A DNA stretch of 19,944 bases, from positions 1 to 19,944 of the forward strand of contig JBLHKE010000041.1 in the NCBI GenBank assembly GCA_047619485.1. The letters run 5' to 3'. The position numbers and the translations under genes are program-made. The notes under the pieces are model-generated. The model made no database searches, was not told the DNA's origin, and was given only the letters and a program-made list of their open reading frames with translations. Source of the DNA: JBLHKE01 sp047619485 (GTDB taxonomy: Bacteria; Verrucomicrobiota; Verrucomicrobiia; Verrucomicrobiales; DEV007). Each line of letters begins with the position of its first letter. Position 1 is the first letter of the stretch. This document shows, in pieces, positions 6,973 through 16,052 of this stretch.

Positions 6973-7005
6973 AAGGAGCTTGGGGCGTCTCGCCCCGGGC
7001 TCCTT
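6973..7005. repeat. Strong 15-bp hairpin in the obg / pseudo-protease gap
   Basis: The arms 6973-6987 and 6991-7005 pair over all 15 positions around a TCT loop, with two U-G wobbles on the plus strand (AAGGAGCTTGGGGCG at the left). The genes on either side converge here (obg from the left, the trypsin-fold protein from the right), so it may end or protect either transcript. No T-tract adjoins either side, so it is not a classic intrinsic terminator. The rest of the 349-base gap (7006-7098) holds only a minor CCGGT/ACCGG stem and no convincing gene. Confidence 0.6.
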
Positions 7006-7098
7006 GGATCCACCACTTGCGTGTAGCAATCACAGACGCTATCCGGTCGTTACCGGGAGTTCCCGATCCAGTGCCCGCGCGCGCAATGGCCACCCATA

Positions 7099-8028
7099 CT
7101 ACTCGCCAGCTGGCTCCTCGGCACTTTTAACTGGTTTTTCCGTCTCCTCCTCGACTTTCTGATCCTTCACGGGGTCGGCCTTCTCATCTTCAGCTGGCTC
7201 GGCTTTCTCCTCCTCAACTTCGGCGTCAGTGTCTTTCGCATTCTTCAATTCCTCCTGCTTCTCGATCGCCTGTGGAACCAGCTTGCGGAGATACTTCGCG
7301 GGGAGGATTACGGCTACGGGTGGCTGCTTGTTGCTGGCCGATTTCCGCATCGTGACGAGACCGATGAAGGCGCCATCCTCAGCAAACGCTGGCGCACCGT
7401 GCGACATGCCTTTGACCGCATACAGAAGGCGTGGGCGCTTCACCACGGAAGTCACATAACCTGTTCCGATCGCCGGAGCAAAACGCAGGGTCGCCGACTG
7501 CCGAGATAAACTGATCACATCGTCCAGCAGCTGCACCTCCGGGTCGGCGGTGATACCGATCGGCTTCACCTCCCAGGCAGCCGAGTTCTCAGCCTTCGGG
7601 TCGATCGCCAGGAAGGCGAGGTCGAGATCTTCGTCGTGCAGGATGAGCTTGGCATCATACTCTTCGCCTGAACCGTTGACGAACTTGATCTCCGCGAGCT
7701 TCGTCTTGATCTCCACACCAGGGGGCATCGCCCCGCCCTGGGCCTGCGCCGCGACGTCTGGCATGATCGAGCGGTAAGCAGTCACCACCATGCCATCACC
7801 GATCACCAACCCGTTGCCCCAGATCGGCGACTCCTGGTTGCCTGCCGGCTGACCGTTCCTGGTCACATCGATCTTCAGCAAGCCCTTGATCCCGACCAGA
7901 GCAGCGTTGGATTCATCATGCAGTTTGCGGGCGGCCTCTTTGAGGTCGGCCTGCACCGGGCTGACGGTTGCGAAGGAAAGTGCCAGCACGCTGGCTCCGG
8001 TTGCGAGTAAGATCGATTTCGGTTTCAT
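7099..8028 (-). CDS. Degenerate trypsin-fold protein (pseudo-HtrA), acidic tail
   Basis: This 309-residue secreted protein has a signal peptide (MKPKSILLATGASVLALS, cleavage near VQA-DL at about 27). Residues about 40-250 follow the HtrA/trypsin pattern: GNGLVIGDGMVVTAYRSI matches the GSGxII..GYVVTNHHV block of its neighbour, and HDEDLDLAFLAI matches the Asp block. The catalytic residues are eroded: Arg86 sits where His is expected, and GMSHGAP (207-213) replaces GNSGGP, while Asp136 remains. Proteolysis by the classical triad is therefore unlikely. No PDZ domain follows. Instead the last 50 residues are a Glu/Lys/Asp/Pro-rich, probably disordered, acidic tail. It lies 27 bases after the active HtrA gene and is probably cotranscribed. 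Possible roles are an adaptor, inhibitor or substrate binder for that protease, which is inference. Confidence 0.75.
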   Translation of the reverse strand: MKPKSILLATGASVLALSFATVSPVQADLKEAARKLHDESNAALVGIKGLLKIDVTRNGQPAGNQESPIWGNGLVIGDGMVVTAYRSIMPDVAAQAQGGAMPPGVEIKTKLAEIKFVNGSGEEYDAKLILHDEDLDLAFLAIDPKAENSAAWEVKPIGITADPEVQLLDDVISLSRQSATLRFAPAIGTGYVTSVVKRPRLLYAVKGMSHGAPAFAEDGAFIGLVTMRKSASNKQPPVAVILPAKYLRKLVPQAIEKQEELKNAKDTDAEVEEEKAEPAEDEKADPVKDQKVEEETEKPVKSAEEPAGE

Positions 8029-8055
8029 AGAATATTTTTGGTAAATGTTAGTAAA

Positions 8056-10092
8056 TTAGTTCCAGATCGGTTGAATTTCGACGAAGCGCGTCAGCTTGCC
8101 ACGCTTCACGAATAGCACGATGTAGTCGTCCTTGCGGCCCTCGATCGCCTTCAGATCTTTTTCCATCGCATCCACCGAGTGCACCTCCGCACCGTTGAGC
8201 GCTAAAATCACATCACCGCCGGCCAGACCCGCCAGGGAAGCCCAGCCCGCCCGCGCCACGCTAACGACAAAGATCCCCTTGCCGATTTCTGCCTCGTCGG
8301 CATTCGCACTCGACAACTCGCGCAGCGTGAACTCCAAGGTGTCATTCGTCACCGTGTCAAATTCGCTCGCCAGCGTCGGCGCGCTCTGGAGTTCGACCAC
8401 CATCTTGCTAGTCTCGCCCGCCCGCACCAGATCAAACTCGGTCTCGTCGCCGACAGAATACTCGCGCACCATGCTCTCGAACACGCGTGAATCCTGCTCG
8501 CGCGCCGACTGGATCACAGCTCCATCCATCTTCAAGAGCACGTCCCCTTTCTGGAACCCTGCCTCCTCCGCTTTCGTGCCAGGGATCACCTGCGTGATCC
8601 GCACCCCCTTCTTCGTGCCTAGCTTAAGCGCTTTCGCCAGGTCACGCGTCAGCACCTGAGTCTTCACGCCGATCCAGGCGCGATCAGCCGCCGAAGAATT
8701 CGAATCGTTCGGTTTGCGACCGATCGTCACCACTGTCGCAAACTGCTCGCCGCTGCGCTCATACTCCACCAGCGCATCGAAAGTCTCCGTCCCATCCGGC
8801 AACAACTTCTCGGTCATCTCGACCAGATCTGCGATCGCCTTCACCGGGTTCCCTTCGACCGATACAATGATGTCACGCGGCTGTAGCGCCGGTTTAGCGC
8901 TCGCGGCGGCGCCGGCCTGACCGATGCTCGAGACCCAGACGCCGTCCGTCGTCTCGCGCTTCATCGAAATCGCGCTACGCGTCGTGATGTCGCGAGCCGT
9001 GATCCCCCAGGCTTTTAATTCATGATCTCCACCCTGTGCTTTGGAACGCTCCACCGTGACCAACTTGAGATTTTCGACCTTCCCATCGCGCGACACCTTG
9101 ACCTCGACCTGCTTCTCAACCGGGGTGCCTAGCACCACCTTGTTGTAGAGAGGCAGGTGCTCCGGTGCCGTCGCGCTCACCTCGACGCCGTCGAAGCTAG
9201 TGATAATATCCCCAGCCTGGAGGCCAGCCTTCTCGCCGGGCGACCCCTCGACGACTGATCCGACGAGAATACCACCCACTCCGCCATGCTGCGAACGCAG
9301 CAGCGGTTGCGGCACGATCCCCGTCCACGAGCGGCGCACGCGCTTGTTCTTGATCAATTCATCAGTCACATAGGCAGCGATGTCGGCCGGGATCGCCCCG
9401 CCCAACGAACCGAGCCCAATCTCGTTCACACCGATGATCTCGCCGTTCAGATTGACCAGCGGACCTCCGCTGTTGCCGAAATAGATCACCGCGTCGTGTC
9501 CGATCCACCGCACGAGATCGCCGACCCGCTCCCCGTCCTGGCGTAAACCGCCGCCACCGCCCGGCATGATCATCTCCAAGTTCGCCACGACCCCAAGCGT
9601 CACTGACTGAGACACGCCAGCAGGGCTACCCATTGCCAGAACCGTGTCGCCGATTTCTAAAGTGGTGAAATCGCCAAACTTTGCGACTGGCAGCGGTTTC
9701 ATCGAGTCCGGCACCTGATCCATGTTCAGCTGGATGATGCAAAGATCCGTCTGCGGGTCAGTTCCGATCACTTTCGCGTCGACCCTCGCCTTGTTCGACA
9801 ATCGCACCCACACGCGCGTCGCATTGCCGGCGACGTGGTGGTTGGTCACCACGTAGCCATCCGGGTGGATGATGGTGCCGCTACCGGTCCCGGCGACCTT
9901 CTCCATGCGGCCACCACGCGGGCGCTCGCTGACGACGTGGATGCGCGCCAGGGATGGGTAGACCTTAGCGATCGCCGCATCGACGACCGTCTGATCGACA
10001 TCTTCAACCACTGCCGGAACGGAGTCTTGGGCAACTATCGGCAAAGCCAACAGGGAAAAGAGAATAGTGGTCAGCGAGAACAGTTTTTTCAT
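8056..10092 (-). CDS. Secreted HtrA/DegP-like serine protease with four PDZ domains
   Basis: This 678-residue protein has a signal peptide (MKKLFSLTTILFSLLALPIV, cleavage near VAQ-DS). The trypsin-like domain spans about 35-250 with an intact triad: His86 in VVTNHHVAG, Asp116 in DPQTDLC and Ser208 in GNSGGP. Four PDZ-like domains follow, at about 255-350 (GSPGEKAGLQAGDII), 360-460 (LQPRDIIVSVEG), 472-570 (GTKAEEAGFQKGDVL) and 585-678 (GWASLAGLAGGDVI). DegP has two PDZ domains and about 450 mature residues, so this is enlarged. HtrA enzymes cut misfolded envelope proteins in the periplasm, with PDZ domains controlling substrate binding and assembly. The start is the ATG at 10092. It is followed 27 bases later by the pseudo-protease gene and preceded, 87 bases away, by the pseudopilin-like gene on the same strand. 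Confidence 0.93.
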   Translation of the reverse strand: MKKLFSLTTILFSLLALPIVAQDSVPAVVEDVDQTVVDAAIAKVYPSLARIHVVSERPRGGRMEKVAGTGSGTIIHPDGYVVTNHHVAGNATRVWVRLSNKARVDAKVIGTDPQTDLCIIQLNMDQVPDSMKPLPVAKFGDFTTLEIGDTVLAMGSPAGVSQSVTLGVVANLEMIMPGGGGGLRQDGERVGDLVRWIGHDAVIYFGNSGGPLVNLNGEIIGVNEIGLGSLGGAIPADIAAYVTDELIKNKRVRRSWTGIVPQPLLRSQHGGVGGILVGSVVEGSPGEKAGLQAGDIITSFDGVEVSATAPEHLPLYNKVVLGTPVEKQVEVKVSRDGKVENLKLVTVERSKAQGGDHELKAWGITARDITTRSAISMKRETTDGVWVSSIGQAGAAASAKPALQPRDIIVSVEGNPVKAIADLVEMTEKLLPDGTETFDALVEYERSGEQFATVVTIGRKPNDSNSSAADRAWIGVKTQVLTRDLAKALKLGTKKGVRITQVIPGTKAEEAGFQKGDVLLKMDGAVIQSAREQDSRVFESMVREYSVGDETEFDLVRAGETSKMVVELQSAPTLASEFDTVTNDTLEFTLRELSSANADEAEIGKGIFVVSVARAGWASLAGLAGGDVILALNGAEVHSVDAMEKDLKAIEGRKDDYIVLFVKRGKLTRFVEIQPIWN

Positions 10093-10150
10093 GGGTCAGT
10101 AGAAAGCGCGGTCACGCACAATGCGGCACCGTCATGGGGACTCGTCTAAA

Positions 10151-10169
10151 ATGTTTGCCCACCGGCAAA
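10151..10169 (-). terminator. Weak hairpin after the pseudopilin-like gene
   Basis: On the minus strand TTTGCC and GGCAAA form a 6-bp stem with a 4-base loop (10154-10169), followed by CATTTT. It lies about 10 bases past the stop of the pseudopilin-like gene and before the htrA start. The T-run is short and interrupted, so termination is possible but weak, and readthrough into htrA is plausible. Confidence 0.3.
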
Positions 10170-10179
10170 AGTCGAGCCT

Positions 10180-10566
10180 CTAATCTTCCGAACGCCCTTC
10201 CCAGAATGCCCCCAACTGGCGCACGGTCGCGGCATCTGGCACTGGAAGTTCTCCGACCACCTGAACACCGAATTTGCCGCCCAGCTGATCCCGCCCGTCC
10301 TCACGCAGGCGTTTTGGCGCTTTCTTGTCTAGGTAGGCAGCATACTGGCTGAACTCGACCTCCTCACCCGGCATTAAATCACCGACCGCTGCCGCCTCCT
10401 CGACCGCTTCAGCGATCACCTCCAACTCCCGCTCCAATCGCTCGGCGACATCACGTTTCTCGACCAAACCGATCCCGCGCATCGACAAGACAATCACCAG
10501 GCCAAGTAGGATCAGAATCCACAGCACATCTAGCGTGACAAATCCAAAACTACGCCGTGTCCGCAT
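10180..10566 (-). CDS. Type IV pseudopilin-like protein with Asp at +5
   Basis: This 128-residue protein starts at the ATG at 10566. An in-frame GTG at 10581 overlaps the sulfatase stop and adds five residues. The start MRTRRSFGFVTLDVLWILIL fits a type III signal: a short basic leader, cleavage after Gly8, then Phe+1, Thr+3 and a hydrophobic helix of about 20 residues. The residue at +5 is Asp13, where pilins usually have Glu. A polar helix follows (KRDVAERLERELEVIAEAVE), then a small domain with LREDGRDQLGGKFGVQVV, which resembles the small C-terminal domain of minor pilins and GspG-like pseudopilins. The likely location is the inner membrane, before assembly by a type II or type IV pilus system, none of which is in this window. 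It lies 8 bases after the sulfatase gene. A generic single-pass anchored protein is the alternative. Confidence 0.6.
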   Translation of the reverse strand: MRTRRSFGFVTLDVLWILILLGLVIVLSMRGIGLVEKRDVAERLERELEVIAEAVEEAAAVGDLMPGEEVEFSQYAAYLDKKAPKRLREDGRDQLGGKFGVQVVGELPVPDAATVRQLGAFWEGRSED

Positions 10567-10574
10567 ACTCTTTT

Positions 10575-12818
<2,244 letters not shown>

Positions 12819-12925
12819 CGTCTATAACACTCTAGTTCCGAGATCAACGGTGTAGAGATTCGCAAAAAATTACGCCCTCGAACCATTGCGAGCAACCCCG
12901 GATCCATACCTAATTATCATAACCT

Positions 12926-14005
12926 ATGAAATATCTAGCGCCGATTGCCTGCGCCATCGCAATGACTACAACCACCGCACGCCCAGCCTCCCTCACTGAT
13001 GAGCAGGTCAGCAAGTTCGCCCGGCTAGCCTTGGAGGGCATCGAGCGCGAGTATCCGAACAAGCCGTCGAACGTGATGGTTGACAAAGCCGACGTCCGCT
13101 CGCCACGCCAGATGCACCCGGTTTTCTACGGATCCTTCGATTGGCATTCGTCGCTGCACGGTCACTGGATGTTGATCCGACTACTGAAGCAGTTCCCGGA
13201 GGCCCGCGTAGCCGGAGAGATCCGCGAACTCCTCAATCGCCAGCTCACGGCTGAGGGATTGCAAGCGGAAGCCAACTACTTCGATGAGAAATACAATGCC
13301 TCCTTCGAGCGCATGTATGGCTGGGCGTGGACCCTGCGACTCGCCACCGAACTCCACGGCTGGAAGGATGACGACGCCAAGAAGTGGGCCACAAATTTTG
13401 CCCCATTGGAGAAAAAGATCGTCTCATTGGCCACCGCCTACCTCCCAAAACTCGACTGGCCGATCCGCACCGGGGTGCATCCTGACAGCGCCTTCGCCCT
13501 GAGCCAATTCCTCGACTACGCCCGGGCGAAGGAGGATGCCGATTTCGAAAATCTGCTCGTCAAAACGGCGAAAAACTTCTACGCCACCGACCGCAACTAC
13601 CCGGCTGCCTATGAACCTTCTGGCAATGATTTCTTCTCAGCCGGCCTCAACGAGGCCGACCTGATGCGGCGCGTTCTAACAAAACCAGAATTTCATGCAT
13701 GGCTCGATGGTTTCTTCCCCGGGCTCGCCGATGGTAAGTGCGGGAACCTCCTGGAGCCGGTAATCGTCAGCGATGTCAACGACGGCCACCTCGTCCACCT
13801 CGCAGGACTCAACCTCAGTCGCGCGTGGACGATGCAGGGGATCCTCAGCACCCTCCCCGCCGACGACCCGAGGGCGAGAACCCTCGCGGGAGCGAGGGAC
13901 ATCCATAGAGAGGCCGGGCAGAAATACGTTTTCAGCGGCAGCTACGAGGGTGAGCACTGGCTAGCCAGCTTTGCGATCTACCTGCTGACAGGAGTAGGCA
14001 CTTAG
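12926..14005 (+). CDS. Secreted DUF2891 protein
   Basis: This 359-residue protein starts at the ATG at 12926. A signal peptide is likely (MKYLAPIACAIAMTTTTARP, cleavage near RPA-SL at about 22). The mature sequence carries the DUF2891 hallmark HPVFYGSFDWHSSLHGHW and later ERMYGWAWTLRLATELHGW, ERMYG being family-typical, then HPDSAFALSQFLDYA, EPSGNDFFSAGLNEADLM and HLVHLAGLNLSRAW. The repeated helix pattern with conserved His, Asp, Glu and Trp suggests an alpha/alpha-toroid fold as in several glycosidases, but that similarity is an inference and no catalytic function is established. It is divergent from the sulfatase gene, with 107 bases between starts, and convergent with the small anchored gene at only 3 bases. 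The role is unknown; it could act on extracellular polymers. Confidence 0.85.
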   Translation: MKYLAPIACAIAMTTTTARPASLTDEQVSKFARLALEGIEREYPNKPSNVMVDKADVRSPRQMHPVFYGSFDWHSSLHGHWMLIRLLKQFPEARVAGEIRELLNRQLTAEGLQAEANYFDEKYNASFERMYGWAWTLRLATELHGWKDDDAKKWATNFAPLEKKIVSLATAYLPKLDWPIRTGVHPDSAFALSQFLDYARAKEDADFENLLVKTAKNFYATDRNYPAAYEPSGNDFFSAGLNEADLMRRVLTKPEFHAWLDGFFPGLADGKCGNLLEPVIVSDVNDGHLVHLAGLNLSRAWTMQGILSTLPADDPRARTLAGARDIHREAGQKYVFSGSYEGEHWLASFAIYLLTGVGT

Positions 14006-14008
14006 CCC

Positions 14009-14506
14009 CTACCCCGACGTCACATCATCCGCCGTCCACATCTCCCGGTCCGGTCCAGCAGAAATCACTTCCATCTCCGTCCCTGAAATCTGGTGAAAGA
14101 AGAATGCTGTCCCCCATCGATCGAGGAGCTCGCCCCTATCGCTGATCGCAGGATGCTCAGGCGAGAGAAACGCCGCCCGCTTGGTATTTCCACCAGCTAG
14201 CGAACGCACGATCTCATGATTGAGCCCGACCGGGTTCTGCTCGAACACGCGCCGGTAATGGTGCACTAACGTCCCAACAATCACGACATCTTCACCGGCA
14301 CCTGTTTCAGGCGAATTTAATCGAGCGGCGCCTGCTGCAGTCGGCATCAGCGTCAGCGCAGTGTCTGGAGCACTCGCCACCGCAGGCTCGGCCTGTGGGA
14401 AACTTCGCGACTGATCCCTCTGTCCGCCACCGAGCTTGCGCTGGCGGACCGAATAGCTGATGCCGAGGATTGCCAGCGCCAACAGGATAGTAGCCCATTT
14501 TTTCAT
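14009..14506 (-). CDS. Small anchored protein with GspG-like C-terminal motif
   Basis: This 165-residue protein starts at the ATG at 14506; an in-frame start at 14527 would add seven residues before the hydrophobic helix. MKKWATILLALAILGISYS makes a signal peptide or N-terminal anchor. A basic stretch and a low-complexity, Pro/Ala-rich region follow, to about 70. The C-terminus reads LLDRWGTAFFFHQ, then EVISAGPDREMWTADDV, which closely matches the end of type II secretion major pseudopilin GspG (DPWGxPY... SAGPDG...GTxDDI), a calcium-binding loop in GspG. The N-terminal prepilin signal of GspG is missing, so this is not a pilin. It lies 46 bases after the DUF1501 gene and probably shares its transcript. 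The middle part has no family I recognise, and the function is unknown. Confidence 0.65.
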   Translation of the reverse strand: MKKWATILLALAILGISYSVRQRKLGGGQRDQSRSFPQAEPAVASAPDTALTLMPTAAGAARLNSPETGAGEDVVIVGTLVHHYRRVFEQNPVGLNHEIVRSLAGGNTKRAAFLSPEHPAISDRGELLDRWGTAFFFHQISGTEMEVISAGPDREMWTADDVTSG

Positions 14507-14552
14507 GACGATGATTCGAGCAGACAAGCGTGTCCGCCCTCCGGTTGATCCA

Positions 14553-16040
14553 TCACGCCATGAAACCTAGGTCAGGGTTGGCAAAACGGCCTAAGTTCGG
14601 GAACACCTCCACGGGCAGGATCGCCGGATCAACCCCGAACCACTTCGCCAGCGTCGCAGAGTATTCGTCTACCGAGGTCGTCGGCAGCCACCGCCCGCGA
14701 CCGTTGTTCAAATCGACGTCGCTCGGTCCATTGATCTGCAAGTCCGGCATCTGCCCGTAGATCTCGCGCCCATTGACCGCCCCACCACAGACCAGAGCAT
14801 GACCACCCCAAGCGTGATCGGAACCGGTGTTCGCCCCGACCCCGTTCGGCGAATAGGTCCGGCTGAAATCGGATGCGGTGAAGGTCGTCACCTGATCCTC
14901 GATCCCCAGTTCGACGGTCGCGTCGTAGAAGGCCTTAACCGTCTCAGACATCTCGGCCATCAGCGCCGCATGCGAGGTCAACTGGGTCGCGTGGGTGTCG
15001 TAGCCTTTCACCTGAGCGAAGAAGATCTGCCTTTCCTGCCCGAGCTCGCTGCGCGCGGCAATCAGTCGCGCGATCATCTTCATCTGGTCGCCCGAAGCAC
15101 TGTCGGGAAATTCGGTCGTCAACGGCGGCACACTCGACAAGGCCTCGGTCAGTAGCCGGTCGGTCAGGTAGGAATCGTACATCTTCGTCCCGAGTTCCTT
15201 CTGCATCAGGTGCGCCGGATCCAGGTTCATGATGTCGTGGAAGGCTTTCAAGCGCTTCCCTTGCAGGGTGTTTTTGTAAGTCACGCCATCGGCCTCCAGG
15301 GCATTTGCATAATTTGTGCCATAGCCGCTATAGCTCACGCTCCCGTTGGGCGTCACCTGGTATTGCACCGACGTGTCGCCAACCTGGTAGCTGTTCGTCC
15401 CCGACAGTGACACCGACATCGCAATTTTCTGGTTGGCATTCAACGTCTTCAATAACTCGTCTGCCATGCGCCCACCCCACCCCGTCTGGAACGGTTGATC
15501 GGCAACCGAACTCTGCCACTGCGTGGTCTGGTCGCTATGCGAATACAGCTGAGGCGGGACGAACAAGCCCTGCTGATATTGCGGTTTACTGATCGGGCCG
15601 ACCATCGACCCGACATTGGCCACCACAGCGAGATTGCCGTCCGCAAACAGTTGCGCCAGATCACCAGCACTGGGGTGGAATGCGTAGTCGACACCGTCGT
15701 CGTAGCTGTCCGGCGTGATTGGGTGCACGAGGAGATTACCGTCCGCGTCTTCCAGATCGATTGCGATGTCCCCGCGGTCGCTCGCATATTGGTCATAGAC
15801 CGGCTGCGGCCCCATCGGCAAAATCATGTTGGAGGAATCGTTGCCCCCTTGGAGATAGAGGCAGACGATCGCCTTATGCCCGCCGCCCGTGCCACCGTCC
15901 TGGGCCATCGCGCCACCGATCAATCGCAGGTGCGTCAAGGTGTTGACCATGCCGGTCACGCCGAGCGCCGCGCAGGCCCCCTGGCGGAAAAAATGCCGCC
16001 GTGTGAGGAAATCCGAGTCGTTGTCTGTTTTATTACTCAT
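14553..16040 (-). CDS. Tat-exported DUF1501 protein
   Basis: This 495-residue protein carries a twin-arginine signal: TRRHFFRQ (13-20), a hydrophobic stretch (ACAALGVTG) and a cleavage region near AMA-QDGG (about 46). The body matches DUF1501: YLQGGNDSSNMILP (about 72-85), LYSHSDQTTQWQS, GWGGRMADELL and TASDFSRTYSPNGVGANTGSDHAWGGHALV near residue 400. The fold is distantly related to sulfatases and alkaline phosphatases, but the catalytic role of the family is not established. DUF1501 genes commonly lie next to DUF1800 genes in Verrucomicrobia, Planctomycetes and Bacteroidetes, as here: the DUF1800 gene ends 12 bases upstream on the same strand. The two are very likely cotranscribed and work together in the cell envelope or outside the cell. 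The start is the ATG at 16040; no Shine-Dalgarno site is evident. Confidence 0.92.
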   Translation of the reverse strand: MSNKTDNDSDFLTRRHFFRQGACAALGVTGMVNTLTHLRLIGGAMAQDGGTGGGHKAIVCLYLQGGNDSSNMILPMGPQPVYDQYASDRGDIAIDLEDADGNLLVHPITPDSYDDGVDYAFHPSAGDLAQLFADGNLAVVANVGSMVGPISKPQYQQGLFVPPQLYSHSDQTTQWQSSVADQPFQTGWGGRMADELLKTLNANQKIAMSVSLSGTNSYQVGDTSVQYQVTPNGSVSYSGYGTNYANALEADGVTYKNTLQGKRLKAFHDIMNLDPAHLMQKELGTKMYDSYLTDRLLTEALSSVPPLTTEFPDSASGDQMKMIARLIAARSELGQERQIFFAQVKGYDTHATQLTSHAALMAEMSETVKAFYDATVELGIEDQVTTFTASDFSRTYSPNGVGANTGSDHAWGGHALVCGGAVNGREIYGQMPDLQINGPSDVDLNNGRGRWLPTTSVDEYSATLAKWFGVDPAILPVEVFPNLGRFANPDLGFMA

Positions 16041-16052
16041 GGCGATGCTTGC

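Noticed and set aside
6941..7162. A possible small gene in the gap after obg
   Set aside because: The 73-residue frame overlaps hairpins and the end of the trypsin-fold gene and has no ribosome binding site or recognisable features.
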